Assembly: GCA_003650675.1 (NCBI GenBank)
Contig: QMRH01000005.1
Span: 1-50,952 of the forward strand
DNA from: Thermoprotei archaeon
GTDB taxonomy: Archaea; Thermoproteota; Thermoprotei; Thermofilales; B20-G17
Reading direction: 5' to 3'
Length of the DNA: 50,952 bases
This document shows positions 1 through 13,422 of this stretch, one piece after another. The position numbers were made by a program, and so were the translations under genes. Position 1 is the first letter of the stretch. Every line of letters starts with the position of its first letter. The notes beneath the pieces are model-generated. The model was not told where the DNA came from. It was given only the letters and a program-made list of their open reading frames with translations, and did no database searches.

Positions 1-28
1 CTCTAAATATAGTTTTGTATCAAAGAGA

Positions 29-40
29 ATATTTATAAGG
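29..40 (+). promoter_or_regulatory. Probable TATA box for the RNA polymerase operon
   Basis: An AT-rich ATATTTATAA-like box lies about 65 bases before the rpoH start, where an archaeal TATA element would serve the rpoH-rpoB-rpoA1-rpoA2 operon. It is the only such box in the short leader. No experiment supports it. Confidence 0.45.
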
Positions 41-102
41 CTGGGTAGTGTAGCCATATTTACAGTACTAGTGGTTGAGGGATTCAATTCTGGTGTAAGG
101 GT

Positions 103-345
103 ATGGGTAGAAAGTTTAATGTGTTAAACCATCAATATGTCCCACAACATATAAGGTTGTCGAGGGAGGAGGCTCGACGAATCCTGGGGGATTTAAACAT
201 ATCCCTCTCCGAACTCCCCTGGATTCTCTCCTCAGATCCTGCAGCGCGTGCGGCTGGAGCTAAACCGGGCGATGTCTTACTGATAATCCGTAAAAGTCAA
301 ACAGCAGGGGAGTCTATAGCATTTAGATTGGTTATACCGGGTTGA
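103..345 (+). CDS. rpoH: DNA-directed RNA polymerase subunit H (Rpb5-like)
   Basis: Small RNA polymerase subunit corresponding to the C-terminal assembly domain of eukaryotic Rpb5; it sits in the polymerase jaw. The 80-residue length is normal for archaea. The VPQHIRLSREEARRIL segment (about 13-28) and the PAARAAGAKPGDVLLIIR segment (about 46-63) are the family hallmarks. It is the first gene of an rpoH-rpoB-rpoA1-rpoA2 run, and its stop lies 13 bases before the TTG of rpoB. Start ATG at 103 gives the expected short N-terminus. Confidence 0.96.
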   Translation: MGRKFNVLNHQYVPQHIRLSREEARRILGDLNISLSELPWILSSDPAARAAGAKPGDVLLIIRKSQTAGESIAFRLVIPG

Positions 346-358
346 AGGTGAGTGAATC

Positions 359-3300
359 TTGAAGGGTAGAAAGGGAAGGGGCAAAATAAAGCCGGAGGAT
401 CGATGGGTTCTAGTCGAAGCATTCCTAAAGGAACGTGGGCTTATACATCAACATATAGAATCCTTTAACGATTTCGTGGAGAGAAAGTTGCAGGAGATAA
501 TAGATGAGCAGGCTATAGTTGAAACCAGTATACCTGGATTCTACGTGAAGCTTGGTAAAATAGAGGTCGGGTTTCCTAAGGTAAGGGAGGCTGATGGATC
601 GGAGACGGAGGTGCTTCCACAAGAGGCACGTATACGAAACATAACGTATGCGGCGCCCATGTATCTAACCATGTCCCTGGTAATCGACGACATTGAAACG
701 GAGCCTGTGAAAGTCTATATCGGACATTTACCTATCATGGTGAAATCCTCTAAATGTTATTTATCGAAGATGAGTGAGGAGGAGCTAATATCTGTAGGCG
801 AGGATCCTGGGGATCCTGGAGGGTATTTTATAATAAATGGTTCGGAAAGAATTCTTGTAATACAGGAGGATCTTGCGACAAACAGGATACTCGTCGATTA
901 CGGTAAAAGCGGTTCGACTGTAACCCATTTCGCAAAAGTATTTTCCGCCACCACGGGGTATAGGGTCCCCGTTACAGTTGAAAGACATAAGGATGGAACC
1001 CTGTATGTTTCATTCCCATATCTCGGCGCAAAGGTGCCGCTTACCATTGTAATGATGGCCTTAGGGCTTACCACAGACAAGCAGATAATGGACGCAGTGT
1101 CCGGAGACCCTGAAATCAGGAAGGAATTGATACCCTCACTCAACCAAGTGGCGGCGTTCCGTAACGTGGAGGAGGCGTTAGATTACGTGGGTTCGAGGAT
1201 CGCCATCGGGCAACCAAGGGAGGAGAGGTTAAGGAGGGCACAACATATCCTTGACCAGTACTTCCTTCCGCATATAGGTACAACCCCTGATGCCAGAAGA
1301 GCGAAGGCGTATTTTCTAGGCCAAATGGCTGAAAAACTCTTGGAGCTGGCTTTAGGTAGAAGGAAACCCGACGATAAAGATCATTATGCAAATAAAAGGC
1401 TGAAGCTGGACGGAACCCTCCTAGCTATGCAGTTCCGTGCAGTCTTTAAACAGTTTGTAAGGGACCTTAAATACCAGTTGGAAAGAATTAGGAGCAGAAG
1501 TAGAGAGATAAAGTTAGAGACGCTTGTTAGAGCCGATGTAATAACTAGTGGGCTTTTACACGCCATGGCTACAGGCAACTGGGTTGGAGGTAGGACTGGC
1601 GTCAGCCAGATACTTGACAGAACAAATCACCTCTCTACTTTAAGTCATCTTAGGAGAGTGGTCTCTCCTTTAAGCAGGTCTCAACCACACTTTGAAGCCA
1701 GAGAGCTACATCCAACACAATGGGGGAGGCTGTGTCCAAGCGAGAGCCCAGAAGGCCAGAACTGTGGACTTGTAAAGAACCTTGCACTTCTAGCGGAGGT
1801 TTCCCGGGGAATAAATGACCGCGAGATAGAAGACCTCCTTTATCAACTAGATGTCGTGCCAATATCCATTGCAAGGGAGAGGGGCGACAAGGGGTCAAAG
1901 GTCATCCTAAACGGTCGGTTAATTGGCATCCATAGAGATGGTAGAAAATTGGCTGAAAAGATTAGGAAGCTTAGACGGGAAGGCAAGATTTCTCCGGAAG
2001 TTAATGTGGCACACTATAAGACAGAGTATCTAGACGAAGTATACGTAAACTGCGATGAAGGTAGGCTCAGGAGACCTCTCTTAGTGGTCGAGAACGGAGA
2101 ACTTTTACTGAAGCCTGAACATATAGAGAAGCTTAAGACAGGTAAGTGGACATGGAGTATTCTAGTTAGAAATGGTATAGTAGAGTACCTTGATGCTGAA
2201 GAGGAAGAAAATGCGTATATTGCGGTTAACCCGGAGGAGTTAACGAAGGAACATACTCATATGGAGATAGTTCCAGCAGCGATACTTGGAGCCATAGCAT
2301 CTATAATACCGTTTGCAGAACACAACCAATCTCCACGTAATTCTTACGAAGCCGCCATGGCTAAGCAGTCTCTCGGAATACCTCTCTTGAACTTCAAGTA
2401 TCGTCTCGACTCTAGAATGCATTTACTACATTACCCCCAGAAACCACTTGTAACCACAAAGGTCACCGAGTACATTGGATACAACAAGAGGCCTGCAGGC
2501 CAAAACTTCATAGTAGCTATCGCCACTTCTGGAGGCTATAACATGCAGGATGCCATTATCCTCAATAAGGCGGCGGTGGAACGTGGTTTAGCGCGATCCA
2601 CGTTCTACCGAACCTATGAGACGGAGGAACGCAGGTATCCTGGAGGGCTTGAAGACAGGATTGAACGGCCGAGCCCGGAGGTAAGTGGTTACAAGCCTGA
2701 GGAAGCCTACGCACACTTGGAGGAAGATGGTATAATATCCCCCGAGAGCGAGGTTAAGGGAGGAGACGTTATTATAGGGAAGACAAGTCCACCCAGGTTC
2801 TACGGAATATACGGTAGGGAAATCGGCTATAGGCGTAAAGATACTTCCGTAACTATACGGCACGGCGAAACAGCAGTGGTCGACATGGTGGTTTTAACTC
2901 ACACGCTTGAAGGCAACAGGCTCGTGAAGGTCCGTGTAAGAGACCTCCGAATCCCTGAACTGGGAGACAAGTTTGCTTCACGTCATGGTCAGAAAGGAGT
3001 GGTTGGAATGATAGTTCCTCAGGAGGATATGCCTTTCACGGAGGACGGTATTACACCCGACCTCATAATAAATCCGCATGCAATCCCCTCAAGAATGACC
3101 GTGGGACAGCTGCTTGAATCCATTGCAGGTAAGGTGGCGGCGCTTCAAGGAAGGGTTGTGGATGCAACGGCGTTTGAGGGCGAACCAATAGAGAAGCTTA
3201 AGGAGGCGTTAAAGAGGCTTGGCTTCAAGAGTACTGGTAGAGAGGTCATGTACAATGGAATCACAGGCGAAAAACTGGAGGCCGAAATATTCATAGGCGT

Positions 3301-3705
3301 CGTTTATTATCAAAAACTCCACCACATGGTTGCAGACAAAATGCATGCACGTGCAAGAGGATTAACACAGATCCTTACAAGACAACCCACTGAAGGTAGG
3401 GCGCGTGGAGGAGGACTACGTTTCGGAGAAATGGAGAGAGACTGTCTCCTGGGCCACGGATCTATAATACTTTTAAGAGAACGTTTACTCGAATGCTCCG
3501 ATAAAACCATTATATATGTATGTAAGAACTGTGGATTTATAGCGTACTACGATGCAAGGAGAGGAAGACCTGTATGCAGGCTTTGCGGAGACAAGGCTGA
3601 AATATATCCCGTTATGATGCCTTATGCGTTTAAACTTCTCCTACAGGAGTTAATGAGCCTGGGTATCGCGCCTAGGCTCGTATTAGGTGAACCAGGTGAG
3701 GTTTA

Positions 3706-3706
<1 letters not shown>
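359..3706 (+). CDS. rpoB: DNA-directed RNA polymerase subunit B (unsplit)
   Basis: Second-largest RNA polymerase subunit, which forms the upstream half of the active-site cleft. At 1115 residues it is a single full-length B chain, not the B'/B'' pair of most euryarchaea. The conserved [12 protein letters not shown] segment and a C-terminal zinc site (C-x2-C starting near residue 1055, second C-x2-C about 17 residues on) are intact. The start is TTG at 359, preceded by GGTGA at 347-351. The TAA stop shares one base with the rpoA1 ATG, so translation is probably coupled. Confidence 0.98.
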
Positions 3707-7588
<3,882 letters not shown>

Positions 7589-7655
7589 TGTCCAGAAAGA
7601 TCGGCTACAACAGAAAATTTTTAATCGTATCTGGATAGAAAATGAGGGGGTTGTA

Positions 7656-7970
7656 ATGGTTGATGTCGTTAGGGAGTTGAAGGTGGCTTTAGATACCGGT
7701 AAGGTGGTTATAGGAAGTAAAAAGACTCTAAAAGCGGCAATGTACGGGAAGGCGAAAATGATAATGATAGCGGCGAATTGTCCCGAAGATATAAGGGCTA
7801 AGATAGAATATTATTCAAAGTTATCTAGCATACCTATCTACGTCTTTCCCGGATCCAGCTGGGAGATTGGCGCCGTCTGCAAGAAACCGTTCATGGTGGC
7901 ATCATTAGCCATAATAGATCCAGGCGAGAGCTCGATATTAGCTCTAGTTGAAAGCGAGGGAGGTGAGTAA
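7656..7970 (+). CDS. rpl30e: Ribosomal protein L30e
   Basis: Small RNA-binding protein of the L7Ae/L30e fold in the large ribosomal subunit. The 104 residues contain the family segments DTGKVVIGSKKTLKAA near the N-terminus and KPFMVASLAIIDPGES near the C-terminus. It follows rpoA2 by 67 bases with a GAGGGGG ribosome binding site, and nusA begins 6 bases later, the classical archaeal rpoA2-L30e-nusA order. Confidence 0.95.
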   Translation: MVDVVRELKVALDTGKVVIGSKKTLKAAMYGKAKMIMIAANCPEDIRAKIEYYSKLSSIPIYVFPGSSWEIGAVCKKPFMVASLAIIDPGESSILALVESEGGE

Positions 7971-7975
7971 CACGG

Positions 7976-8410
7976 ATGCCTGAAATAAAGTTAACGGACC
8001 GTGAAATGCGCTACATAGCCCTCTTTGAAAGCCTCACAAATACCACCGTTATGGACTGTGTTGTCGACGACGATAAAAACAGGATAATATTTTTAATCAA
8101 ACCTGGGCAAGCAGGGCTGGCTGTAGGACGCAACGGAATAAACGTTAAGAGACTAAGGGAAATATTAAACAAAGATATTGAGATAATAGAATATGCTGAA
8201 ACCCCCGAAGAGCTTATCAAAAACTGTTTTTACCCCGCTAATGTGAGAACCGTCAAGATAACTACTACAGCTGACAATAGGAAGGTTGCTGTAATCTCGG
8301 TTTCTCCGGCCGAAAAAGGTCTGGCAATAGGGAAAGACGGGAGGAACGTTTCCAGAGCGAGGTTAATAGCCAAGCGATACTTCGATATTGAAAAAGTAGT
8401 TGTAATCTAA
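7976..8410 (+). CDS. nusA: NusA-like KH-domain transcription factor
   Basis: Archaeal NusA homologue made only of the two KH RNA-binding domains; it lacks the bacterial N-terminal and S1 domains. GxxG-type motifs are visible at GQAGLAVGRNGINV (about residues 43-56) and EKGLAIGKDGRNVSRAR (about 114-130). The 144-residue length fits. It is the last gene of the polymerase run. The 434-base gap after it, filled mostly by a mobile-element relic, separates it from rps12. Confidence 0.93.
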   Translation: MPEIKLTDREMRYIALFESLTNTTVMDCVVDDDKNRIIFLIKPGQAGLAVGRNGINVKRLREILNKDIEIIEYAETPEELIKNCFYPANVRTVKITTTADNRKVAVISVSPAEKGLAIGKDGRNVSRARLIAKRYFDIEKVVVI

Positions 8411-8484
8411 TAGTAAAGCGTCTCCCCAACCGATAACCCACATGAATTATACTACTCTTTACTGTAAATAATTCAATATTAGGC

Positions 8485-8730
8485 TATTCGCTTATTTGAG
8501 TATTTGAGGTCTTCTGGAAACTTCGGAAACACTATATTTTTACCCTGCATTTTCGATATGGTTTGTGAAGCCGTCAGGCTTTGCCGATGACAACAATCTC
8601 CCCGGTAACCCACGCCCCTGTGGTGTGCGAGGATGTAGCACCCGATGAACCACCAACTAGAGGTGAGGCGGCTGAAGGAGAAGCCCACACAAGTTCCCAT
8701 AGTTTCAAAAATAATGCACGGGCAACCACA
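8485..8730 (+). mobile_element. Solo degenerate TnpB/IS605-type end, copy 1
   Basis: About 246 bases closely similar to 32281-32533. Both copies share a left block (TTCGCTT.TTTGAGTA, GGAAACTTCGGAAAC or close), a central block, and a sharp right end at GCACGGGCAACCACA. Read on the plus strand, copy 1 encodes PVTHAPVVCEDVAPDEPP, then TRGEAAEGEA, which looks like the C-terminal tail of an archaeal TnpB protein. Copy 2 encodes VVCGNVAPDEPP. No tnpB catalytic domain is present, so this is probably a non-autonomous or decayed relic, possibly retaining the guide-RNA (omegaRNA) portion. It fills most of the gap between nusA and rps12. Assignment to TnpB rests on recognition of the tail, not on a search. 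Confidence 0.55.
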
Positions 8731-8844
8731 TACACATACCTGTTAGGTTAGGATACGTATGATGGATAGCCCTGTAGTTCATGTCGAGCTTATATGCAAG
8801 GAAAAGTTTAAATTTGAAATTAACAGCAAGAAGGTGGGATATGT

Positions 8845-9288
8845 ATGCCTGGGTCTAAGTCTCCTAAAGGACTATTTGCAGCACGAAAGCTAAAACTTAA
8901 AAGAAAAAAATTCAGGATGAGTGATATACATTACAAGCGTAGAGTGCTTGGCATTGCTAAGAAGGCAGATCCCCTTGAAGGAGCACCCATGGCTAGAGGC
9001 ATAGTTATCGAAAAAGTAGGTATAGAGAGTAGACAACCCAACAGTGCTGTAAGAAAATGTGTTAGAGTACAGTTGATTAAGAACGGGAAACAAGTTACAG
9101 CATTCCTGCCGGGAGACGGAGCGTTAAAATTCGTGGATGAACACGATGAGGTCATCATCGAACGTATAGGTGGGCCCGAGGGACGAGCGTACGGGGATCT
9201 TCCAGGGGTTCGTTTCAGAGTAATAAAAGTTAACGGGGTATCTTTGAAGGCTCTTCTTCAAGGCAAAAAACAAAAACCGGTACGCTGA
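8845..9288 (+). CDS. rps12: Ribosomal protein S12
   Basis: Decoding-centre protein of the small subunit. The 147 residues begin with [20 protein letters not shown], as in archaeal S12, and contain [14 protein letters not shown] and the [18 protein letters not shown] tail. ATG at 8845 is chosen over ATG at 8841 (different frame); AAGGTGGGA lies just upstream. A TATA-like AGTTTAAATTTG sits at about 8806-8817, giving it its own promoter after the relic. The usual neighbour rps7 is absent; rpoD follows instead. Confidence 0.95.
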   Translation: MPGSKSPKGLFAARKLKLKRKKFRMSDIHYKRRVLGIAKKADPLEGAPMARGIVIEKVGIESRQPNSAVRKCVRVQLIKNGKQVTAFLPGDGALKFVDEHDEVIIERIGGPEGRAYGDLPGVRFRVIKVNGVSLKALLQGKKQKPVR

Positions 9289-9353
9289 TAGAAAAGCGTT
9301 AATATATGTCTCTGAAACTATATTTCTACCCCTCTTCTACAAGGTGAGGAGCA

Positions 9354-10226
9354 CTGGGTAAAGAGCATGGGAAAATAGAAGTACAGCTAGTGGAGAAGAA
9401 AGGTGATAGACTCGTTTTTCTAGCTAAAGGCGTAACCCCTGGTTTCGCAAACTCTATTCGGAGAACAATACTATCTGAAACACCGATTATGGCGATCGAC
9501 GAAGTGGTAATACTTGAAAACAACTCCATACTCTACGACGAAATACTCGCTCACAGGATAGGACTAGTACCTCTTGTAAACGATGTCAACGAAATAGAAA
9601 GCATACTGGAGAGTGATCCTGAAGAATTCAAGAACAAGGAGGTGGGATTCATACTCGACGTCGTTGCTGAAGACGATGAAGTCACAGTCTATTCAGGGGA
9701 TCTTAAACCTAAATCCCCTCTTGAGGGTGTGGCAGTAAAGGAGATTGTAAGGCCTGTAAGTAATAAAATACCCTTGGTAAAGTTAAGTAAAGGCCAGAGA
9801 ATTTTATTGGAAGCATATGCTCGCTATGGACTGGGCAAGCAGCATGCAAAATGGCAACCAGTATCCGTGTCAGCGTACAAATACATGCCTATAATAAAAA
9901 TAGATAAAGAAAAATGCATCCTCTGTGGACTATGCATCGAAGAATGCCCTAAGAAGATCTTCAAGCAAGAAGGAGAGGAAATTAAGATAGAAAGGGCGCT
10001 TGAATGTTCCCTCTGCATGAGCTGTGTGGAAGTATGTCCAGCATCAGCGATAACCGTTAAAGGCGACGAAAACAGCATTATCTTCAAGATAGAGGGAATA
10101 GGTGTGATGCCGCCAGAAAAAGTAGTGCTTTTAGCTCTTAAAGTCTTGTCCTTCAAGATTAGAAGGTTTAAAGAAACCTTAAGAAAGCTGATAGAAGGTG
10201 GGGACACCCCCCAGGATACTAGTTAA
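9354..10226 (+). CDS. rpoD: DNA-directed RNA polymerase subunit D (two Fe-S clusters)
   Basis: Alpha-like assembly subunit of RNA polymerase. The ANSIRRTILSETPIMAIDEV segment and ENNSILYDEILAHRIGLVPL are diagnostic. The inserted ferredoxin domain keeps both motifs, CILCGLCIEECP and CSLCMSCVEVCP (about residues 176-210 counted from the GTG at 9390), so two [4Fe-4S] clusters are possible. The start is uncertain. GTG at 9390 would lose the first beta strand (KIEVQLV), which is open upstream. CTG at 9354 has a well-spaced GGTGA at 9343-9347, and ATG at 9367 is one base out of frame. It heads rpoD-rpl18e-rpl13-rps9. Confidence 0.92.
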   Translation: MGKEHGKIEVQLVEKKGDRLVFLAKGVTPGFANSIRRTILSETPIMAIDEVVILENNSILYDEILAHRIGLVPLVNDVNEIESILESDPEEFKNKEVGFILDVVAEDDEVTVYSGDLKPKSPLEGVAVKEIVRPVSNKIPLVKLSKGQRILLEAYARYGLGKQHAKWQPVSVSAYKYMPIIKIDKEKCILCGLCIEECPKKIFKQEGEEIKIERALECSLCMSCVEVCPASAITVKGDENSIIFKIEGIGVMPPEKVVLLALKVLSFKIRRFKETLRKLIEGGDTPQDTS

Positions 10227-10266
10227 ATTAATAAATGGCTCTAGTTCAATCGGATAGGGTGTTGCG

Positions 10267-10629
10267 ATGAGGCGGACGGGACCCACAGATATACATCTAC
10301 GGTTACTGGCAAGTTACCTTAGAAAACAGGCTAGACTACATGGGGCTCCCATATGGAGATATGTGGCTGACCTGCTTTTAAGGCCGCGGAGACAGCGGAT
10401 AGCTGTAAACTTAAGCAGAATAAACAGGTATACTCAAAAGGGAGACGTTGTCGTAATTCCGGGAAAAGTATTGGGTGCTGGAACCCTCAACCACCCAGTT
10501 ACCGTTGCAGCGTGGAAGTTTTCGGAGAAGGCTAAAGAGAAGATTTTAAATGCAGGAGGAGAAGCCATCTCTATAGTTAAGCTCGTCGAAGGAAATCCCA
10601 AAGGATCTAACGTTAAGGTGATGCGATAG
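10267..10629 (+). CDS. rpl18e: Ribosomal protein L18e
   Basis: Large-subunit protein of the L15/L18e fold. The 120 residues include [20 protein letters not shown] at the N-terminus and the [14 protein letters not shown] segment (about 66-79), typical of the family. It lies 40 bases after rpoD and its stop is followed by the ribosome binding site of rpl13. Confidence 0.94.
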   Translation: MRRTGPTDIHLRLLASYLRKQARLHGAPIWRYVADLLLRPRRQRIAVNLSRINRYTQKGDVVVIPGKVLGAGTLNHPVTVAAWKFSEKAKEKILNAGGEAISIVKLVEGNPKGSNVKVMR

Positions 10630-10640
10630 AGGTGATTAAT

Positions 10641-11090
10641 GTGGAAAAAGATAAGCAACGTATAGTTGTGGATGCAGGTGGGCTTGTAGCCGGAAGACTG
10701 GCAAGCATAGTGGCTAAAATGCTTTTAAGGGGGGAAGAAGTGGTGATAGTAAACGCCGAGAAAGCCCTTGTGACTGGCGAGAAAATGAGTGTTATAAACA
10801 GGTTTAAGAGACGGCTTAAATGGAGGACCTATTATAATCCTGAGAGACGGGGAGTAAAGAGGAGTAGGATGCCTGATAGACTTTTAAAGAGGATGATAAG
10901 AGGAATGCTACCGAGGAAAAAGAAGAGGGGAAGGGAGGCACTTAAACGGCTGAAGGTTTACATAGGTTTACCAGAAGAGTTCAAAGATGTAGAAAAAATA
11001 ATATTTGAGGATGCGAAACCTAGAAAGGTCAACGAAAAGTATGTTACATTAGCAGAGATTTCGAGGAATATTGGGGGTCTAAAAGAATGA
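10641..11090 (+). CDS. rpl13: Ribosomal protein L13
   Basis: Large-subunit protein with the N-terminal [19 protein letters not shown] segment and the central [19 protein letters not shown] segment of archaeal L13. A longer frame opens at GTG 10632. GTG 10641 is preferred because AGGTGA at 10630-10635 lies 5 bases before it and immediately follows the L18e stop. The 3' end overlaps rps9 by four bases (ATGA), indicating coupling. Confidence 0.94.
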   Translation: MEKDKQRIVVDAGGLVAGRLASIVAKMLLRGEEVVIVNAEKALVTGEKMSVINRFKRRLKWRTYYNPERRGVKRSRMPDRLLKRMIRGMLPRKKKRGREALKRLKVYIGLPEEFKDVEKIIFEDAKPRKVNEKYVTLAEISRNIGGLKE

Positions 11091-11488
11091 AAGTTGTACT
11101 TGCATCGGCTAAGAGGAAGACAGCTGTAGCACGGGTCGTAGTAAAGGAGGGTAGAGGCAGAATTAGAATAAATGGAATACCTTTGGAAATCTATCAACCT
11201 GAGCTCTGCCGATGGAAGATAATGGAGCCCCTTCTCTTAGCGGGAAAAGAGATTGTTAGTAGAATCGATATATATGTTAATGTAAAAGGCGGGGGAGTGA
11301 TGGGTCAGGCATCAGCGGCACGTACCGCTATAGCTAGAGCTCTTGTAGAATGGACAGGTAATGAACGTCTTCGAGAACTGTTCCTTAAATATGATAGGCG
11401 GCTTTTAGTAGAGGATCCGAGAAGGACGGAACCCAAGAAGCCTCGCGGAAGGTCTGCTAGAGCAAAGAGACAGAAAAGTTACCGGTAG
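11087..11488 (+). CDS. rps9: Ribosomal protein S9
   Basis: Small-subunit protein whose basic C-terminal tail reaches the P site. The 133 residues contain [14 protein letters not shown] at the start, [20 protein letters not shown] in the middle, and end in [14 protein letters not shown]-like basic sequence. It overlaps rpl13 by ATGA and converges with rpoN, the two 3' ends overlapping by 10 bases. Confidence 0.95.
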   Translation: MKVVLASAKRKTAVARVVVKEGRGRIRINGIPLEIYQPELCRWKIMEPLLLAGKEIVSRIDIYVNVKGGGVMGQASAARTAIARALVEWTGNERLRELFLKYDRRLLVEDPRRTEPKKPRGRSARAKRQKSYR

Positions 11489-11694
11489 CGGGGTTCTTGG
11501 GGTTTTTCATATCTTAATATCTCGTCTATTAATTCTACGTGGGATAAAATCATTCTTCTACAGCAATACCGTGTTATACCAAGGCTATCCAATACCTTAC
11601 CCGGGTCTTCTCCTCTAGCCACACGCCGTGCAAACTCCTCCCATTTATCTCCTATGACAGCTCCGCAGGTGAAGCATCTAACAGGGATTATCAT
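11479..11694 (-). CDS. rpoN: DNA-directed RNA polymerase subunit N, inverted
   Basis: Rpb10-like zinc-binding polymerase subunit. The 71 residues begin [18 protein letters not shown] and contain the second cysteine pair as CCRRM (about 44-48), giving the CxxC ... CC zinc-bundle signature. In most archaea rpoN lies downstream of rps9 on the same strand. Here it is on the opposite strand and its end overlaps that of rps9. A GGAGGGTG and an AT-rich box lie upstream on the minus strand, so it appears to have its own promoter. Confidence 0.95.
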   Translation of the reverse strand: MIIPVRCFTCGAVIGDKWEEFARRVARGEDPGKVLDSLGITRYCCRRMILSHVELIDEILRYEKPQEPRYR

Positions 11695-11806
11695 GACAAA
11701 ACAGCACCCTCCTATTTATCCTATTATAATTAGGTTTTAAGGTTTTTGGTCGATCCGCCTTTTTGTCGCAGTGATCGCATAGCTGGTCTATGAGGAAAAA
11801 CAATGT

Positions 11807-12529
11807 GTGGTAGCGTTCATGCTGGGAAAAAATTTTATAGAGGAGCTTGTGAAATGGCTTGGGTTAGAGAAAGTGGCTGAGCCCGAAAAAAATATGGAGA
11901 ACGAGGGTAGCGTGGAAAAAGAGGAAGAGGAGCTACTTGTTCCACTAGAAAAATATCTGGCAGCTGGCGTAAGAATAGGAACCCACATAAAAAACGAGTT
12001 TATGAAACGTTTCATATACAGTGTTAGGCCGGATGGGCTCTTTCTCCTAGATGTAAGGAAGATAGATGAACGTATTAGGGTGGCGGCTAAATTCATTTCA
12101 CAGTATGACCCTAAGGATGTTGTGGCAGTATCCGCCAGAATTTACGGCCAAAAACCCGTACTAAAGTTCGCCGAATACACGGGTGTAATACCGATAGTAG
12201 GCAGGTTTATGCCGGGAACCTTCACGAACCCCGTGCTCGAAAACTACATTGAAGCAAAGCTTCTCATAGCTACGGATCCGCGCTCGGACTCCCAGGCTAT
12301 AAGGGAAGCTGCCATAAAGGGTATTCCAGTAGTAGCTTTATGTGACACCGATAATGTACCGAGCTTCGTCGACCTAGTTATACCAGCTAACAATAAGGGT
12401 AAAAAATCCTTAGCCTTAATTTACTGGCTTCTTGCACGCCAGGTTTTAAGGGAAAGAGGAGAGCTTAGACCTGACGAGGAGCTTCCGGAGGGACCTGAGG
12501 CCTTCGAAGCCAGAGCAGTAATGATTTAA
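11807..12529 (+). CDS. rps2: Ribosomal protein S2
   Basis: Small-subunit protein; [48 protein letters not shown] and [15 protein letters not shown] are conserved archaeal S2 segments. The protein has a roughly 40-residue N-terminal extension that becomes very acidic ([16 protein letters not shown]). Several starts are possible (GTG 11807, ATG 11819, ATG 11894 area), so the length of the extension is unsure. It stands after inverted rpoN with its own leader. Confidence 0.93.
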   Translation: MVAFMLGKNFIEELVKWLGLEKVAEPEKNMENEGSVEKEEEELLVPLEKYLAAGVRIGTHIKNEFMKRFIYSVRPDGLFLLDVRKIDERIRVAAKFISQYDPKDVVAVSARIYGQKPVLKFAEYTGVIPIVGRFMPGTFTNPVLENYIEAKLLIATDPRSDSQAIREAAIKGIPVVALCDTDNVPSFVDLVIPANNKGKKSLALIYWLLARQVLRERGELRPDEELPEGPEAFEARAVMI

Positions 12530-12612
12530 AAATATAATTTTCGTTGATGTCGGGCCGATAAATTAAATTACAGTCAAGATGTTCACTAATGGTTGTTTTC
12601 TAAATATCTTTG

Positions 12613-12993
12613 TTACTTTATATATTTATGGATGTTAATGTTATCGTATAGGATCCTGCTTCCTTCAAACATTTTTCTAATAATAGGATCAGAAAGTTCG
12701 CTGATATCTAGTACAATCAGGTCCAATGAAAAGCCACGTGGCTTAAGTTTCCTAAATTCCTCTATGGCTTTAAGTTTATCGTCGATTTTTTCAATTATTA
12801 TCGCAACATCATAATCACTATAGGGAAGAGGATTTCCACGGGCTCTAGATCCATATAAGATTATAGCGCATCTAGGATGAATTCTCCTAATCCTAGCTAT
12901 ATACTCCTCTAAGAGTCTTGTTTCATCCTTCAGAAGCTCAGCTCTCCTCCTGAGAAATTGTTTTCTTAACCCATTTAATGATCTCTCTTGCAT
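12613..12993 (-). CDS. MNT-type nucleotidyltransferase (HEPN partner)
   Basis: Minimal nucleotidyltransferase of the polymerase-beta superfamily. The motif GSRARGNPLPYSDYDVAII (about residues 49-67) provides the GS and DxD metal-binding residues, and a third acidic residue lies in FSLDLIVLD. Such proteins usually pair with a HEPN protein and act as the antitoxin, often by modifying the HEPN toxin. Here the HEPN gene overlaps just upstream but is broken. An AGGAGG inside the HEPN end suggests that translation could also begin some 60 bases downstream of the ATG at 12993. Confidence 0.85.
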   Translation of the reverse strand: MQERSLNGLRKQFLRRRAELLKDETRLLEEYIARIRRIHPRCAIILYGSRARGNPLPYSDYDVAIIIEKIDDKLKAIEEFRKLKPRGFSLDLIVLDISELSDPIIRKMFEGSRILYDNINIHKYIK

Positions 12994-13345
12994 ATTCTAT
13001 ACATCTCCAAACAGTACCCTGATTATAAGTTATCGGTTTTCTACCAGGGCATCTAACCATAGTATAATGGGGAGGTAACGCATCCGCATACATATACAAT
13101 TTCTCTGGAGGAATTATGTTTAGAGCTTTAAGGGATTCAATTAACTCTACTAGGTCGCGGGTGAATGAATGGAGGCCTGTGAGGGCTACGTGAATTGCTT
13201 TTAGGTATAGTTCAGCGGCTTACTGAGCTTCAAAGCATGCTAGCCAGTAGATTCCTTCTCTACAGTGTCTCTCGGCCTCCCTAATTAGAACATCGGCCTT
13301 CTCAACCCATTCCTCCGGCAATCTTTTAGACAAAATTTTAGACAA
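12938..13345 (-). pseudogene. HEPN-domain protein interrupted by a nonsense codon
   Basis: Reading the minus strand from about 13345 gives a HEPN-type helical protein: LPEEWVEKADVLIREAERHC, then GIYWLACFEAQ, a TAA at 13220-13222, then AAELYLKAIHVALTGLHSF and on to EYAREIIKWVKK. HEPN proteins have FxAQQAAExxLKA at this point, so the TAA most simply replaces a CAA glutamine codon. Otherwise the frame is intact over about 135 codons. It overlaps the nucleotidyltransferase by 56 bases, a typical HEPN-MNT arrangement. The start is uncertain; two TTG codons lie in a TTTTGTCTAAAA direct repeat. Confidence 0.75.
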
Positions 13346-13422
13346 AATAACCCCTGAAGTATCTTAGGGAAATAGCATGCTTATAAACCTGTGTTTTTAC
13401 AAGTATTACGGCTGATTTAAGT

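Noticed and set aside
8479-8700. Minus-strand frame across the first TnpB-end element
   Set aside because: The matching minus-strand frame in the second copy (32334-32612) differs in frame and length; plus-strand frames give the recognisable tail.
13324-13347. TTTTGTCTAAAA direct repeat as an attachment site or CRISPR unit
   Set aside because: There are only two adjacent units and no integrase or spacers; it lies at the start of the HEPN frame and is probably simple duplication.
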